DNA of 64,000 nt, taken from Lichenostomus cassidix (Eukaryota > Chordata > Aves > Passeriformes > Meliphagidae). Of the stretch, positions 39,301 to 53,472 are shown piece by piece. The translations under genes and the position numbers were made by a program. Location: contig CM039182.1 in NCBI GenBank assembly GCA_008360975.2, positions 49,736,491-49,800,490 of the forward strand, written 5' to 3'. The notes below the pieces were generated by a model, which had not been told where the DNA came from, did no database searches, and saw only the letters and a list, made by a program, of their open reading frames with translations. Every line of letters begins with the position of its first letter. The stretch's first letter is position 1.

Positions 39301-40222
39301 ATTTAAACGACCAAAACCCTGTCTTATTGCAGAAGTGTGCTGTTTCTGTATGAATGCAAGTTCTATTTCCCTGTAAGTCAGTAATATGTTTTCTGGGAAA
39401 TATCAAATTACCATGACACAAGCATCATTTTTCTTTCTTCTATATTTAGGGGAAAAAAAAGCTTACATGAGGCAATTAAATGCATCACTGAGATTTGCCA
39501 GAGTAGTCAACTCACTTTGCCATTAACCTATAAAAGCAAATATATATATTTGGTATAATTAAAGCCTCACAAGGCTAAAGAAGAGATTATGAGAGCTGAA
39601 GATGTTCCATTTTAACAAAAAATAGTGAAATGGAATATACAAATGCACGTATATAACAAATGTAAGAATACAATCAGATTGAACTTACATGGAGACACAA
39701 AGGCCACCTCTATGTTCCTGGCTTCTCTTCTGTCCAAAGAGAAATAGCTGCTGTCAAAGAGTGATAATGAAGTCTCTAAGATTCATTGTTCTAGGAGATG
39801 TCAATACAGATACGGGCAGTGTCTCTAATGCTTTCAATTAGCTTGTGTCCATCACAATCATAGGATTGCTCAAGGTGATGTTAATCTGGTTTAAATGCAG
39901 ATATAATGGATTTAATAATTAGACTCTTCCTACACCTTCCAAATGGAGGTTAAAGCTCTTTCATTTGTCTGTCTAAAAGGGGATGTCTAAGAAGCAATGA
40001 CATGGATCCAGCAAATTTCCAAAATAGTTTGAATATTCAACCAGTAGGTGATGGTTTGGAGAGAAGATAAATTTCCTTTCTGCATTTCCTTTAATGCCTG
40101 GATGTTCATAACTGCTTTATCAGGAAAGTAACTTGAGGAATTTTAGTTACACGTGGCATAATGTTATGTCTCAGGGAGGAAAAATCCTTTGTGGAAACAA
40201 ATAAATGGAATATGGTGTGCAC
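36321..40222. other. AT-rich intronic sequence, no gene seen
   Basis: No exon or named repeat. The stretch at about 38560-38700 (with CTAATTAG at 38597-38604 and ATGCAAAT) looks like the AT-rich type of conserved noncoding element, judged by motif content only. Confidence 0.45.
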
Positions 40223-40266
40223 ATGATGATCTTAAGGGTCTGTTTCAACCTAAATAACTCTATGAA
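40223..40266 (+). mobile_element. CR1 LINE 3' tail remnant
   Basis: ATGATGATCTTAAGGGTC, TTTCAACCTAAATAACTCTATGA matches the 3' end of CR1 (GATGATCTTAAAGGTCTTTTCCAACCTAAATGATTCTATGA). Only the last 45 or so bases are recognisable. Confidence 0.75.
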
Positions 40267-43200
40267 AATAAAAAAAAAGTGCAGGTATTGGCAAACTCTC
40301 CCTGTTGTCATGCTACTCTTTCCCAGTTTTGAGCTCAGGAAGGTGCACTTCTTATGACATTTCCCTCGTAAGTACTAAGTCTGCAAGAAAGGAGTGCCCT
40401 AAACTTTGGCATTGTTGTCATTAGTGTTGTTGCCTGGAAATGAGACAAGGGATGTGAGATAGAATGTCCCCAGATCCTGCAGGACACTTCCTGGGACCTG
40501 GCTGCTGGACAGAAATGGAGCATATCTAATAAAATACAAGTAAATAAAGAGATTCCTCTGAAAAAATAAAAACAGAGAGCCTCAGCCATCTAGAAATACC
40601 TTGATTGATATGTAATGAAAGCAAACACAATAACAGAATTACAAACACTAATAGAAAGCACATTGGAAATATGTTGATGAAATTAATAATTAGGTCTTGA
40701 TGTGTTTTGGTGTTTTGTTTTCTTTTTAATTTTTAATAACAGATTAAAAAATACATTACAAAAGAGTTCAGTCTCACCAACCTCAGTCTTGTAGATGGAG
40801 AAGAAAAAGTGAAACCCCATGATGGGTACCCAACAGCATACTGTGAACCAATGGCAGGTCTGAAAGTGGAAATCCCAATCATCCGATTCCTGCATTTATT
40901 CACCAGTCATTATACAGTCAAGCTCCCTAGCCAGGATGTAAGCCATCCTTTAAATGACAGAAAAAGAAACGTCTCTCTATAAAAGAAGCCATATATTTTC
41001 TTAGATGATGAAAGATTTAAACAATTTCACAGACAAATTATGATAAAAGATTGCAAATGAAATCACGATCATTATCTGAACCATAATTTCCCTTAAATCA
41101 TGAAACAAAATACCCTCTCAAAGGAGAAACTAAACCGTATAAAGATTTGTGATTGGTATGCAAATACTGCTGGTTTCAGCTACTAATAGAGAACTGCTTT
41201 AAAGGGGTGTTTCCACTCAATAAGCATAAGTAATCAAAACTCTGTTTTCCTTCTACCTCTGCACTCTGGTTTCTACTCTGGTATTGATATCTACTTTTAC
41301 TTCTTGATTTACCCAAGATTATGGTGTGGTTTGCTTCTTATTGAATAGAAAAAAGAAAAATGGTACATAGAGTTACCAGAAATGTTTTACTTCATCAAAC
41401 TAAGTCTAACCATGTTAGTAATATACTCAGTTCTAATTAGCTGAGGCTATTTCTTTTTTTTATTTCCCTTCACCAGCACCAGGCACTTTTAAATGTTCTA
41501 GAGAATTCTGTACTCTTGGGCACATTAAAAAAAATGGTGAAGAAAATATAAATAATGATTCATTCAGCATATATGGAAAATAATAAATTATGTCAGTGAG
41601 AGATTAATTTGGATAATACCTTTAGTTTCATAAAGATCTGGTTGTGACTTGAGCTGTGTGCTGAGTGCAGAACGGTGAAACATTCACAGGACTGCCTCTG
41701 CACAGATTTACATCTTTGCTTTGAAGGAGAGAGGTTAATAAAAATCAGTTTGAGCACTGCCTCCACTGCCTAAACAACCAAGCAAACCTTGAATGCTACT
41801 TTGGCTTCCCTTCAAAATTCTAGGTGGCTCAGCTGAATAAACTCAGCTGTGTGTGGTGACAGGCTAAACCTAATCTCTTTAGGAAACATCCTCAGCACTG
41901 GCTCCTCTAACGCACTGCATGCAGCGTATTTCACCCCTGAGGGACACAGCTCATGCAGAGGCACTGCCTACTACAGATGGATAATCTAGCTCTTTGAGGA
42001 GTTAATGTTGCTCATCCAAAGCCTAAATACTTTCAAGCTCTCTGTATTTGCTTCACACAGCTGTGATGAACTTTTAATTTTATTAGCAATTTAATAATAT
42101 TTCAACAGAATTGGTGATGTACAGTTCTAGAGAGCAACAAACGTGCTTGACTAAATGATTTTAAAATGCATACAGCAAAGTGACAATTCATGTAATCAAG
42201 GAACTTTGGCCACATGCACCCTCCAAATAGATTTTAAAATCTATAAAAAGACAAAAAGCAAAAAACAAGGATTATAAAGAACTCCACGCTCTTCATGTTT
42301 CTGAATAGGTTCAGCTGTACCTCCCTTCTATTGGTATCTATCCTTATTATAGGCTTTCATGCAAAATGCCAATGTACCATAAATTCTTCATAAATATCAA
42401 AACTGTAATTATATATGCTACATTCCTGACAATTTGCTTGTATTTTGACATGAAAACACTATGCAATCAAACAAGCCTCACTCTATCCCCCTTTATAGTT
42501 CAGAGTGGTAGGTATTTGTTTAAAAAAAATTAGCCAGCTGGAAAGACAGAGTGATGGGGATTGAATACCCATGAAGAGAAAAATCATTGATTTTGAAGCC
42601 CTTTTTAGAAAGAGTACATCTATTCAATTTGTTTGTCTTCTGTTAAAGAAAGCACACAGAAGAGTATCAGAGCAGCATCATCATAACCTATGGCTCACAA
42701 ATTGATGTCAAAGTAACAAAAGATGCTGGATGAAGAGAATCACCTTTGACATTTCATCAAGAGTGCTAAGTCCAGATGAAAAATAATGCTGCTGACACTT
42801 TTTTCATTTTGCTATGAATATTCCAATAAAAACCTCTCCAGTCTATTTGCAGATAAATACTACTACATTTTTTATGAGTGCAGCCGATGGATCTACAAGG
42901 TTAAGGCCATTTCTTTCGGTGATCTATAGTTTCAGGTGCTCTTTTTGTGCACTCAGGCTACAGCTCTCAATCAGCTTCTGAAAATTGCATCCAAAGCAAC
43001 TCAATAGCACTGTGGCCTATTCAATCAGAGAAAGAAGTCTGAATCCCACTCATTAACTTTAAAGTGCAGCTTGTAAATATTATTTTAGAAATATATGTAT
43101 AACATAAACAGGGAAATAAACTTTTACTGATACATTTTTTCACGTACACACAGAAGCATTAATGGAAAACGTTATCATAAGACAACTGACTTAAACAACC

Positions 43201-46200
43201 AAAGAGACTGCAGAAAAAGAGTAGACACTTATACAGCACCTACATTACATTTAGATGGAGTGTTTTCATCTACAGCTAATGCATAAGCAAGATGAACTTC
43301 CTCCATAGCAAATTATTCCACTGCAATGTTTTTTATTAGCTTAAAAGAATTTGGTACAAGTCAAGGTTCCAGAACAGCTACCAAATTTGATTTTGTGGTC
43401 TGTTCTCAAGGAACCAATTTTTCACTGAAAGATATAACATTGGCATTGGAAATTACTCCATGATCTCAGTGAATGATCATAGGTAGTGCGAGCTGAGACC
43501 AGAGTTTGAGGACATCACAGAAGGGATTGTGCTTTAAGGCACTTGTCCATAATGGGTTTCAAGTTCCTCCACCAGGCTTATCCTTCCTATATAGAAATTA
43601 AATTCTACTTACTAGCGCATGCAAGGAAAGGGCCACAGATTGCACAAGTTGTTGACATGCTCCGGGAATCCAGTTACGAGCAGAGACCTCTACCAGAAAA
43701 CCTGCTGGGATTGCTCTCTTTTCCTGATGCAGCTCTTTAGAATAGGCTCTGGATTCAATCTCTCCTTCCTCCAGATGTCCATATCAACCGCCATAGAAGT
43801 ATTTCTTGTGTCTGAGGATTGCACACAAAATGTTGTATGCATTGAAGAGTATCTAAGAGGAGACTTTGATAAAGTCTCAGTTAGCCTTGACTTGGGGACT
43901 CTTAGATTCCTCTTTTCAGAAGCCTTTTTAGAAGCCTTCCTATGAAGCAGCAGCATACTTAATAAAAGGAAATGTTTCTGGTAGGTCTCCGTGTTACGAA
44001 TCTTTTGATGTTGAAACACTCCCAGGTTTTGTTTGCTAAAACTTTTAAGTAGGAAAGAGAAAGAACAAGATGAAGACAAAACTATGTAATTACATAGAGG
44101 CTATGACAGATGTTGCAAATTGTGGTAGAAGCAAAAGAAATGAAAGATTAATGGCACTTACAGGAATAACAGAAATAACAGCTATCAAGTCAGGTAAGCC
44201 AGGCAACTACAGCAGCAATAAGAAAAGAGTTACAATTATCTTAGGAGTTTCTTTCCTTCTCACTAAACAGATGTTCATGAAACAACAATTTAACCTCTAA
44301 GCATTTCAATTAATGTCTGGTACTAGTAAGGATTCATAAATATTACTTAACTGAAGCAAATTATGCGCAGAAGGAATTATACAAACCTGAAGTAATTTGT
44401 TGGGAGTAGATCCCCATGTTAGGAGTTGTATTACTCTTCATCCGAAAACTTTTCCATCTGTTTTATTTTAATATAGCATCTCACCTCAATGTCACTAGTA
44501 CAGATAAGCACAGTTTGCCTCAAAAAGGCAAAATAACCAACGTGGTTTATGAATGATGCGTTCAAGCATTCCATACAGTAAGTTAAAAATAAAAATGAAA
44601 AAATTAAATTATATAACTCAAAGTACTGAGGTGAAAGTATATTAATGTTACGTGTTGGAAGAAGTGGTTCCATAGGAGTTCCATATATTCATTCCCTGAA
44701 AGCCCTGCTATTTTTTACTTTAACGTCTCCCTAATTGTTCAGTGTTCTGTTGTCAAAATCTGTTTCATTGTCACTGAACTCTCTATCCTCATGTATATCT
44801 TCTCTTAAGATGAGACAGCTGTATATACTTGCACTCTCCTTTCTTCCTCTCTTTGGGGCAAGCATATGAGGGTAGAACTGTATCAATATATTTAAGGATT
44901 CACACTAGTGATAACAATAGTTAATTAGTGGGAGTGCAAAAAACAAAGAAAAGAAAAAGAACAAATTAAGTCAACAATAATTAAGGCAGAATATAATTAC
45001 AGTACTAATTAGAATAGTTTTCCGGTAGGAATGGATAATTTAAATATGAACAAAACACAATAATGAAAGACTCTGATGCTGCAACATCTTTTTCACTTTC
45101 CAGCACTCTGAGAATAGAACTGATAACATCACCAGATTTTTATGCTATCTATAATTTCAAATATTTTGCTGTATTTTTATGATTTATTTGAAGAATGCTC
45201 TTTCATTACATTACCAATCTTCCTTTCAGTTTAAATCCCAGGATTCCTGCTTTACAAATTAGCAAGAGTATTGTTTTTTTCAATTTATCCTTGAGAGTGT
45301 CCCAAGAATTAAATAAAAGCCAAGTAAGTTATTAGCTCCTACATTAAACAGTTCCTAATTAATTTACTGGAATATTTGTACTCTTCTTAGTTTTAGTGAG
45401 GTATTTCTAGGGCAAAAATGACAAATTATAAAGAACATTTATTTATACAAAGGAATAGGTCAAGGCTACTTTGAATAACTCTTATACCTTGCATTTCACC
45501 CCTCCCAAAATTTGCATATTGTGCTACCATAAACCTTAGGTCTTCTGAGTGAAATCAGTTATTACAGATTATTATACAGATTATTACAATCAGATATTAC
45601 ATAAAGATATGCAGAGGCCTTCAATCTTCCCATAAAATGCAGATAATTAAATAATTGAAAAGCTGAAATTCTGGTATTTTCACAAAACTTTTGTCCCTCA
45701 GATATTTTATACTCACGATCAACCAAACAAAGTAATTAAAAAATCTGGTTTTCAGCATACTGTATTTAAGAAGATAAGAATATAAAGAAATACAATATAA
45801 TCATAATGAATGTAAATGAAAAAGATACAAAAGCTTTAAACTGAGAATCAACAAAATATTCAGTGAACTTTTGAGTGCACACAAACTGGACAAAAATACC
45901 TGTCTCAAGATTGGCAGATTTTTAAAATTAAGCTGAAAACAGAACCCACAAGCTATCTTGCTTGATCTTGAAATCAACAAAAATGAATGTATCCTAAACC
46001 TGATAGTCTTTGGTATAGTCTACTATGTCCTCACAATATGGAAAAAACCAATTTTGAAAATTTAATCTGTAAGTGTTTTGAGATAGTTTTACTTACTGAA
46101 TTGCACATATGGAAAAGGGAAACACAATCTCTAATTACGACGGCAGAAGAACGGAAATTGTACTCTATGTGTTTAATTAAAGTGGATGGTTCATCTGAAG

Positions 46201-46674
46201 ATAATTTTTTTCAAAATTCATAATGATGGCATTAGCAAGTTATTAAATACGAAAATTAATTGAGAATATTATGTTTTGTAGGGCTATGGGGTTGACTAAT
46301 AATTTCTAATTATTTTCTCAATGTAATGCTTTGCTGCATATGTTTTTCTACATATATTCTTCAGATGAGTATTTGGTGTTGACCAACTGCTATTTCCCAT
46401 CTCCTATAATTCCATATCTGCCTGAATAATACAATCAGAAAAATCATTTTTCTGGAGGCAAACAACTTCTGGGTAGGTAAAGACTATGCTTAGTGAAGGA
46501 AATAGAAAGAAAAACAAGAATCACTCCTGATCCCTTTTAAGCAGACAGTCCAGCCACTCTCCAAGCAACTGTGAACTGGGAAGCCACATTTTCTTCCTCT
46601 ACCCCCGGTTTTTATGCATGATGTTTTATGGCATGGAATATGCCCTTGATATTTAAGGAACACATTTCAACATA
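40267..46674. other. AT-rich intronic sequence, no gene seen
   Basis: No supported gene. At 43543-44079 three overlapping frames (65, 108 and 129 codons, two plus and one minus) share one low-stop stretch with no recognisable domain. Direct ACAGATTATT units lie at about 45559-45600. Confidence 0.45.
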
Positions 46675-47058
46675 TATAACCTGAAGGGAGGGCATAAAGA
46701 AGAGAGAGCCAGTCTCTTTCCAGTGGTGCCCAGTGGCACAGGGCCAAAGGCAACAGGCAGAGTACTGGAAAGTAACACATTTGTTATTTTACCTTTTTGA
46801 GCCAAGCTTAATTTATCCACAGTAGTGACACTGAGGTGAGAAGCTGTATTAAAATAACAGAGATGGAAAACAACAACATCAGGAAACACTGTTTCACTGT
46901 AGGGATGACTGGGCACAGGTTGCCCAGGGAGGTTGTCAAGTCTCTCACCTTCCAAAAAGCCACCTAGTAATGGTCCCAGGCAACCAGTTCCTCACCTGAG
47001 CAGAGAGTTTGGACCAGATGACCTTCAGAGGTTTCTTCCAAACCTTTTGTGATTCTTG
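46675..47058 (+). mobile_element. CR1 LINE 3' fragment with inserted or diverged middle
   Basis: Clear CR1 blocks: AGAGCCAGTCTCTTTCCAGTGGTGCCCAGTGG, AACATCAGGAAACACTG-TTTCACTGTAGGG, CACAGGTTGCCCAGGGAGGTTGT, TGGTCCCAGGCAACCAG and TTGGACCAGATGACCTTCAGAGG. The end is TTTTGTGATTCTTGAG. Between about 46765 and 46870 there are roughly 70-80 more bases than the family usually has there, including sequence that does not look like CR1. This is a different CR1 subfamily from the copy at 4141-5068, judged by its tail. Confidence 0.9.
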
Positions 47059-48492
47059 AGTCCACGAACATTTAATTTTTGCCACCATATCTTTTATTCT
47101 TGTTTTCAATCCCTTAATAGATATTTTTGTTAATGCACCTTAAAAACATAATTCTCCAAACTCACAATGCTTATAGAAAGCATAATTATATCTCTAAGCA
47201 CTATCATGTATACCATGTATTCTTTATTTTTGTAGGGCATGCGTTTTCCTTTCCCAAAGAAATGATGAACACCATTCTGCCAATGTGTACTGATCTGAGG
47301 CAATGATATCGCTCACTGATCATTGCTACACTTAGCATTTCATATCTCATAATTTTCCCATAAATTACCTGAGGATGTGCTCTATGTTAATCCACACTTC
47401 AGCAGCAATCAACCGTTTGCGTGATCCCATATAAAGAGCATCGTACCACTGCTTTTCACACTATCATTAACATAAATTGCCACCTTCCTAAAATCCCTTC
47501 TTATTTACAGCTGACAGGATGGAGGAATTAGCTATGTGTAGAGTCATTCCTGTTGTAAATCTCCATATTTAATATTGTTTAGAAAATGTTTTCCAGGCAA
47601 AGTATGCTGACCTTTGGCTCTGGGCCTGCAGCAAATTCAAACAAACTAGAAAAATGCTATAAAATAAATTGGATGAAAAGTCACTGCAGCACAAATACTG
47701 AAATATGTGTAGTGTGAAAGAATAATTTTTACTATCATACACTTAATATTGTACTGACCAGACTGAAATATATTACCTCCTGTTTATAGAAATCTTCTTA
47801 TAAACCCATAAAACATCATAGCTAGTAAAATAACAGATTTCCTCTCATCTCTATTACATATATTACGATGTGAAATCACTTCCATTTCCAAATTTGAAAA
47901 ATTAGCTGCAGGCAAAATTTAGTCCCTGGTCCTTAAAAGTCAATCAAGTTACCATTAAAGCTGATGAAAAGGCAATTAATTAGCAAATAAACAAGACCTG
48001 TACTTTGTTACTTAGTGTAAAAAGACAGAATGTTGTCAAATGACAGCGATACTTCTGAATGACTGCAGGATGAGGATGGTTGTGCTTGTGCAATACAGGA
48101 AATAATTTTCCTCTGAAATATGGCACAATTCAGTATGTATTATGGACAATAATATCCTTTATAAATCATATAATGAACCATAAGTGTAGTAATTTTACCT
48201 TGCACTTAATAAAAATAAGCTACAATAAAAATTACTAGATTCTTTAATAATTCTGATAAATTTTTCCATATTGCAAATAAATATAAATCAAGTAGAAACT
48301 ATGCAAATGAACTAACACAGCACAAGTCTGACCACTATCAATGTAAGGCAACTTGGAACAAATTAATTTTGGTGTCAAAGCATCTTTTGATCCTGAAACT
48401 ATGGCTTTTACGTAAAGAAACTCTTCATTGTCAACCTTTGCACGCTGTTTAGACCAAAAACAAGTGAAGGAAAAAAAGAACCATAAAACTGA
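47059..48492. other. AT-rich intronic sequence, no gene seen
   Basis: Nothing recognised. Uniformly AT-rich with no open frame of note. Confidence 0.5.
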
Positions 48493-48522
48493 ATTATTGT
48501 TTTATATTTGTAAAACAATAAT
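48493..48522. repeat. Perfect 12-bp stem inverted repeat
   Basis: ATTATTGTTTTA, a 6-base spacer (TATTTG), then TAAAACAATAAT, the exact reverse complement of the left arm. Confidence 0.95.
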
Positions 48523-51500
48523 ACAGTTATTAATTTGTATTTATTAATTGTAAAATGTGAAACATATAATTACTTGACCTGAAGAAGCTGATTTCTTAAA
48601 ACTAGATTTTTAAAAATGTGTGTTCTGTTTTTCTTATTCTCCCCAATATTCAACTAACTAAAAATAAATTGCTCACACTACCCTATATCAGCTGTTGTAG
48701 GAGACTGTTGGCCATTTGATAGGTGCCAGGTGATGATTATATTACATTCAGCATATGACCAGGATGAAGTAGACTGAGACTTTCAATTCATTTTGTCTTG
48801 ATAGCTGAGCAGCCACACAGTAAAATCAATTTTCAAGCACTACTGTTTTGTGTGGGATCCATGGTGGTCAGACCTGATTGTAGAACTCTGTATTTCACTA
48901 CTTTCAAAATTTCCCATACATGCTAGTTTTCAATTAATAAAACCAATTGTAATGCAAACCTTTCAGCTTTTGTATGTTCTTCAGTCACAGGTTTTGAATT
49001 AAATTGGAATATGTATTTAAATTGGAGTTAATACTTAAATTGAAAAGATGTACATGGTTGAACCCTCTAAAGAAACTCTAGGAAAGTAACTTCTTGGACT
49101 GCACTTCCTTTTTAACTTTTATTTAGATAATTTCATATCAGGGAGTGAAAAGAGTACTGACCTCAAGAGCCTATAAAGTGATTTTTTAGTGCATCTCAAA
49201 GCAAATCTCCAGCATTGATAGCTATTTAGGGGTCAGTTCAATTTCAAAGCCACTTTAGATTAGGACATATTTCTACAGGTTCTATGTTCATCAAAGCAAA
49301 TGTGGATTTAGTGTACCATAAAATTCCTGTGATATTTTGTATGAAACTGGAAAGCATTTAGTTCTAAAATGCTTTTGAAAGGAAGAAACAGCAGCTATTT
49401 TTTGCCTCACAGACCAGGACACATCCAGACACTCAAAGCCATTTTGTTATTTTTTTGACCTACAACTTGCTCTGCATTTTCAAAAGGCTTCATTTTTAAA
49501 TCGGTGCAAATAACATTAAAGTTATTCAGAACCAAAAAACAGCTTGTGTGGCAAATTGAATTTTCATTATTCTACTGACTGCAAGGAAGTTGCACTAGAT
49601 GTGACTTTATTCAACTTAGAACTTTGAAGTACTGTTGAATTTTCCCAACTGCATAAAGCTATTCAACCATTTTTAATATTCCAGATTTTTATTATTCTGC
49701 ACCACCTCCACACTTGCTAGAGTCCTTCCATGGCACTCTTATCTTAATTTCCCCAAGCCAAGCTAATATTAGCACAATAGTTTCAATTAAACTAACTCCA
49801 ACCTGAGAACAAAGAAATTAAAGTCAACAATGATCCCTTCAATATATTTTCATTGGCTTCCATAAACCTTTCATTTACTATACACACAGTGATTTGGATT
49901 CTTCATCATCTCCTAAAATTGCACTATATTACCCTCTTCCCAAGCATATTTCAAATTCCACAGTCTCTCTATAGTACTGCTGATATATAATTTCTATATC
50001 TCCACCTGCTAAACAATGATCCTCTTTCACCACCCCCAATATCCTTTAAATCTGTTGCCCATCTTCTACAGAAGAATCTGAAAACAATTTGAAGGGGGGA
50101 AACGTAGATAGAAGCAGCATCTCCAAACAAATATTCATAGGTTAAAAAAAGGATGAGTGGTAGCAATAAGACTTTCACAAGTATTAATAAGAATTAGTCA
50201 GTTATGAAGCAGGGAAGAGAGAAAGAAAAAAGTAATCAAAAACATGAAAAGAAAGTACGCAAAAGAGAATGAAAGGAAAAAGGCAAGAAAATTAAAAAGG
50301 TAAAAATAAAATAAAACAATTGTTTTTCTTAGTGTTGAAGCTATACATTATTATACTTTCTACTTTTTTCTTTACAAAGCTACTATTAAAATGCCCAACT
50401 ACAGCTGAAACTTTGGACTGTATATTGTGAATATTTTGAATCTTCTTGACCTTTTGAAATGCCTGTTTTGGGGAAGTGATAACGTAGAAATATTTGAACA
50501 AGTTTTACTAAAAAAATAGATACATAAAAGAAAGAGCATTCTGATCTGTTTGAAAATCCTATTAGTAGTAAAATGTATGAGTAAAATAGAGTACCAAGCT
50601 ATGAAGGATAAAACATGATGTAAATTTATTAGGTTGAATTTATAGAAAAATCATCACAATTAGACACTATTTCCCTTCAGTGTTAAAATGATCTATTTGT
50701 GTAAATATCTATATTTCAGTAAAAATCAATCATCAGAAATAAACAGTGATTTGTGGTGTTGATAATCCCAGGATGGTAATCTGCATTTAAATTTGACACT
50801 TTTTTGTTTTAGGTTACATTTTTTGTTTAGAAAAAATACATATATTACAAGTTTCTTCATTAATATAGGAGGAATACTGAAAGGTTAATGTTTGGAATTT
50901 ATTATAAAACTCTTAATCATAGGCTCTGGCCAATTTTTGTACATTACTGTAGCCCTGTGCTCTGACATGTGCAGGCTTAGGTATCCCTCTGGCCATCATT
51001 GGCAATATCAAGTTTGTTATATTTTTTCAGAATTTTGTCACATTATTTTTCTATATGTTCTATTACACAACAGAACTCTACTTTTTCTACAATGACAGTA
51101 ATCCCGATCATTACCATTTCTTAAGTTTCTCTTTAAATAATGAATGATCCCATAAAGTGGATTATTTATAAGCTAGAGAGATATAGAAGACAGAAAAAGT
51201 TGCTTGCTGTAACTGTCCTTCAACTTTATTCATGAAAACTTGTGGATTACAGATTTTGCTCTTTGATACAGACCTAAGCAAGCTATTTCTTGCTATTACT
51301 TGCTGTCTTGGATAAATTATTATACCAGGAACACAATCTCAAGATGTTCTGTGACTTGCAAACATGCTATTGCTTTAGTTTGCAGGATTGCAAGTTATTT
51401 AGTTATAGCTTCTGCAGAGTGAAATATAATCTGCTTACAAGAATCATGCTAAGCCATGTGCATATGAGAGAGAGAATGCACTCATGTATGCCATTTTCTA

Positions 51501-53150
51501 ACTGCCAAACCTGTTGCACAATGTAAAGAAATCTTCTGTGGCTTTAGAGAGGGCTTGTACTACTCTTCAGCAGTGCTGAATGGAGCTAGGGGCTCCTAGT
51601 GTTCTCCCCTGGTGCTAATTCCAGGGCATGCAAGTCCCAGGAGCCCCGACTGCAAAGGAAGGGTACTTTCTGGAGTGTTTTGCCACTCTGGTCCTTCTCT
51701 GATTCCCGTTAGAGAATCTATAACTGCTATGCCTCTCTGCCTACCACTGCCCATCCATTTGCCTTGGAAGGATATCCAGACTGGCAGGAAACAGAGTGTT
51801 CCGGTTACTCAGGGCATATCCAGGCTGTATTTGGAGAACAAGGCTCTGAGAAGCAATGCAAATGGTCCTTGCCCTCAGTGTCATTCTCCCTGAGTTCACA
51901 GACAGATCAAACCTAGTGCGATATGCCTGCTCTTTGAGAATTAATTTTATTTGTAATCAAATAATTTTATGAATCAAAACACTTTTTAAAATGAAAATGA
52001 GAGCAGGGAGACTTATAAACATGTAAAATGACAAGTTGAAGATGCCACTAACTTTACTGACGAAATACAGAGTCATTTGGAATAAAATAGCAGCAAGACG
52101 ATGCTCACAACCCTACTCTAGTGGAATGTTGTTAGTAATCACAGTATATATTATAGGGTTTCGGTAAAGTCCGTGTTGCTGCCATTAGTGTTGCGGTGCA
52201 ATTAATCTGAGAGAATTCTCAAAGAATATCCTGAAGTAGGAGAGAAACAATTTTAAAATTTATTTTGATCCTGCTCAACTTACAGGTGCATGATTTTTTT
52301 AGCAAGGAAGCATTGCTGTTTTTCAGTCATTGACAAAGATGAGAAGCTATTCTATTATCATCCCGCAGTCATAACTCCTAGCAAGGATTACAAAGTTTGG
52401 GAGACAGAGAAAAATGATCCTTTAATAGACTGAATTGAGAGGAAATTTTTGTGTGTTTGTTCTTAAAATATAGATAGACAGTGAATTCTTGATGAATAGG
52501 TATAAAATGAAAGGATTACTGAAAATAGCATGACATTCAAAAAATCAATCTTTCTTTGATTGAGAGAAAAAAACGTTCTTTCTCTTTCCCTGAGCATTTG
52601 TTCATATAGTTTCACTACCTTGAAGAAAGTAAAATATTGACATAGATTACAATAGTAATTTTACAAACACTGGAATTGCTTATTATTTCTCTTATGCTCA
52701 CTGGAATCCCTATAGGATACAAAACACAGTCAGCCCATAGAGGATGCCAAGTGATTTGACATAATGGGCAACTGGATTACCTTTCTTTTGTCCAGATCCT
52801 ACTGTAGAGAGCAAAACCTGCATGTGAGTCCAAGGAAAAGTCGAGATTGACATTGGGATGCTGCATGCAAATGTGGTTTGCAAAAGTACCTGTGTACTTT
52901 TCATTGAAATAATGGGTGTATTCAGTTGAGCCAGGTGGATGCTAAGAAGTTTTGTGGGTAAAACCTTACTTTTATCAGAGGAAAGTCCTAATATTGCCTT
53001 TGGCAGACTTCCAGTTACCACTCATTACCCTTTTTTGACTATTTCTACATTCACAAAATCTTGCTAGTGTTAACAGATTTCTTGTACTGGAACATGATTG
53101 TAAACAAGAGAATTGGTCATCAGGCCACAAATCACACTGCACTATTTACT

Positions 53151-53187
53151 AGAGCAAGAGCCAAGAGTCAAGAGCAAGAGTCAAGAC
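53151..53187. repeat. Short imperfect AGAGCA/AGAGTCA tandem
   Basis: Five to six units of AGAGCA, AGAGCCA and AGAGTCA in direct order. Confidence 0.7.
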
Positions 53188-53459
53188 GTTTTGGTCCAGT
53201 GAGAGTAGTTTGCTCTCTGCTTAGCATGGTAAACATTGATCTGCATTGAGCACTAAGCTGTGGCCAGCAATCCTCTCAGTTCATCACTACTGCATTCAAG
53301 GAGACTTTGCATGGAAATTTTTAAGCAAACAAAACCAAATCCAAACAAACCAAAACTCCCTAACATTTGTAGATGTTGTTATTTTCAGATCTGTAGGTGA
53401 GAAAATTAGCATAGTAGTGCAGAGCATTGTCACAGATGAATTATCTTGTATATCTGACC

Positions 53460-53472
53460 TTTTTTTTTTTTT
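53460..53472. repeat. T13 tract
   Basis: Thirteen consecutive T bases followed by GTCC. Confidence 0.9.

Noticed and set aside
39840..39900. Possible minus-strand CR1 tail (CAATCATAGGATTGCTCAAGG)
   Set aside because: Only a short AATCATAG-like match with no further CR1 blocks.
40683..40895. 70-codon minus-strand frame with several Trp and Phe residues, considered as the next CNTNAP2 exon
   Set aside because: It does not contain the expected WWVGKANEKHYYWGG-type sequence or matching splice phases.
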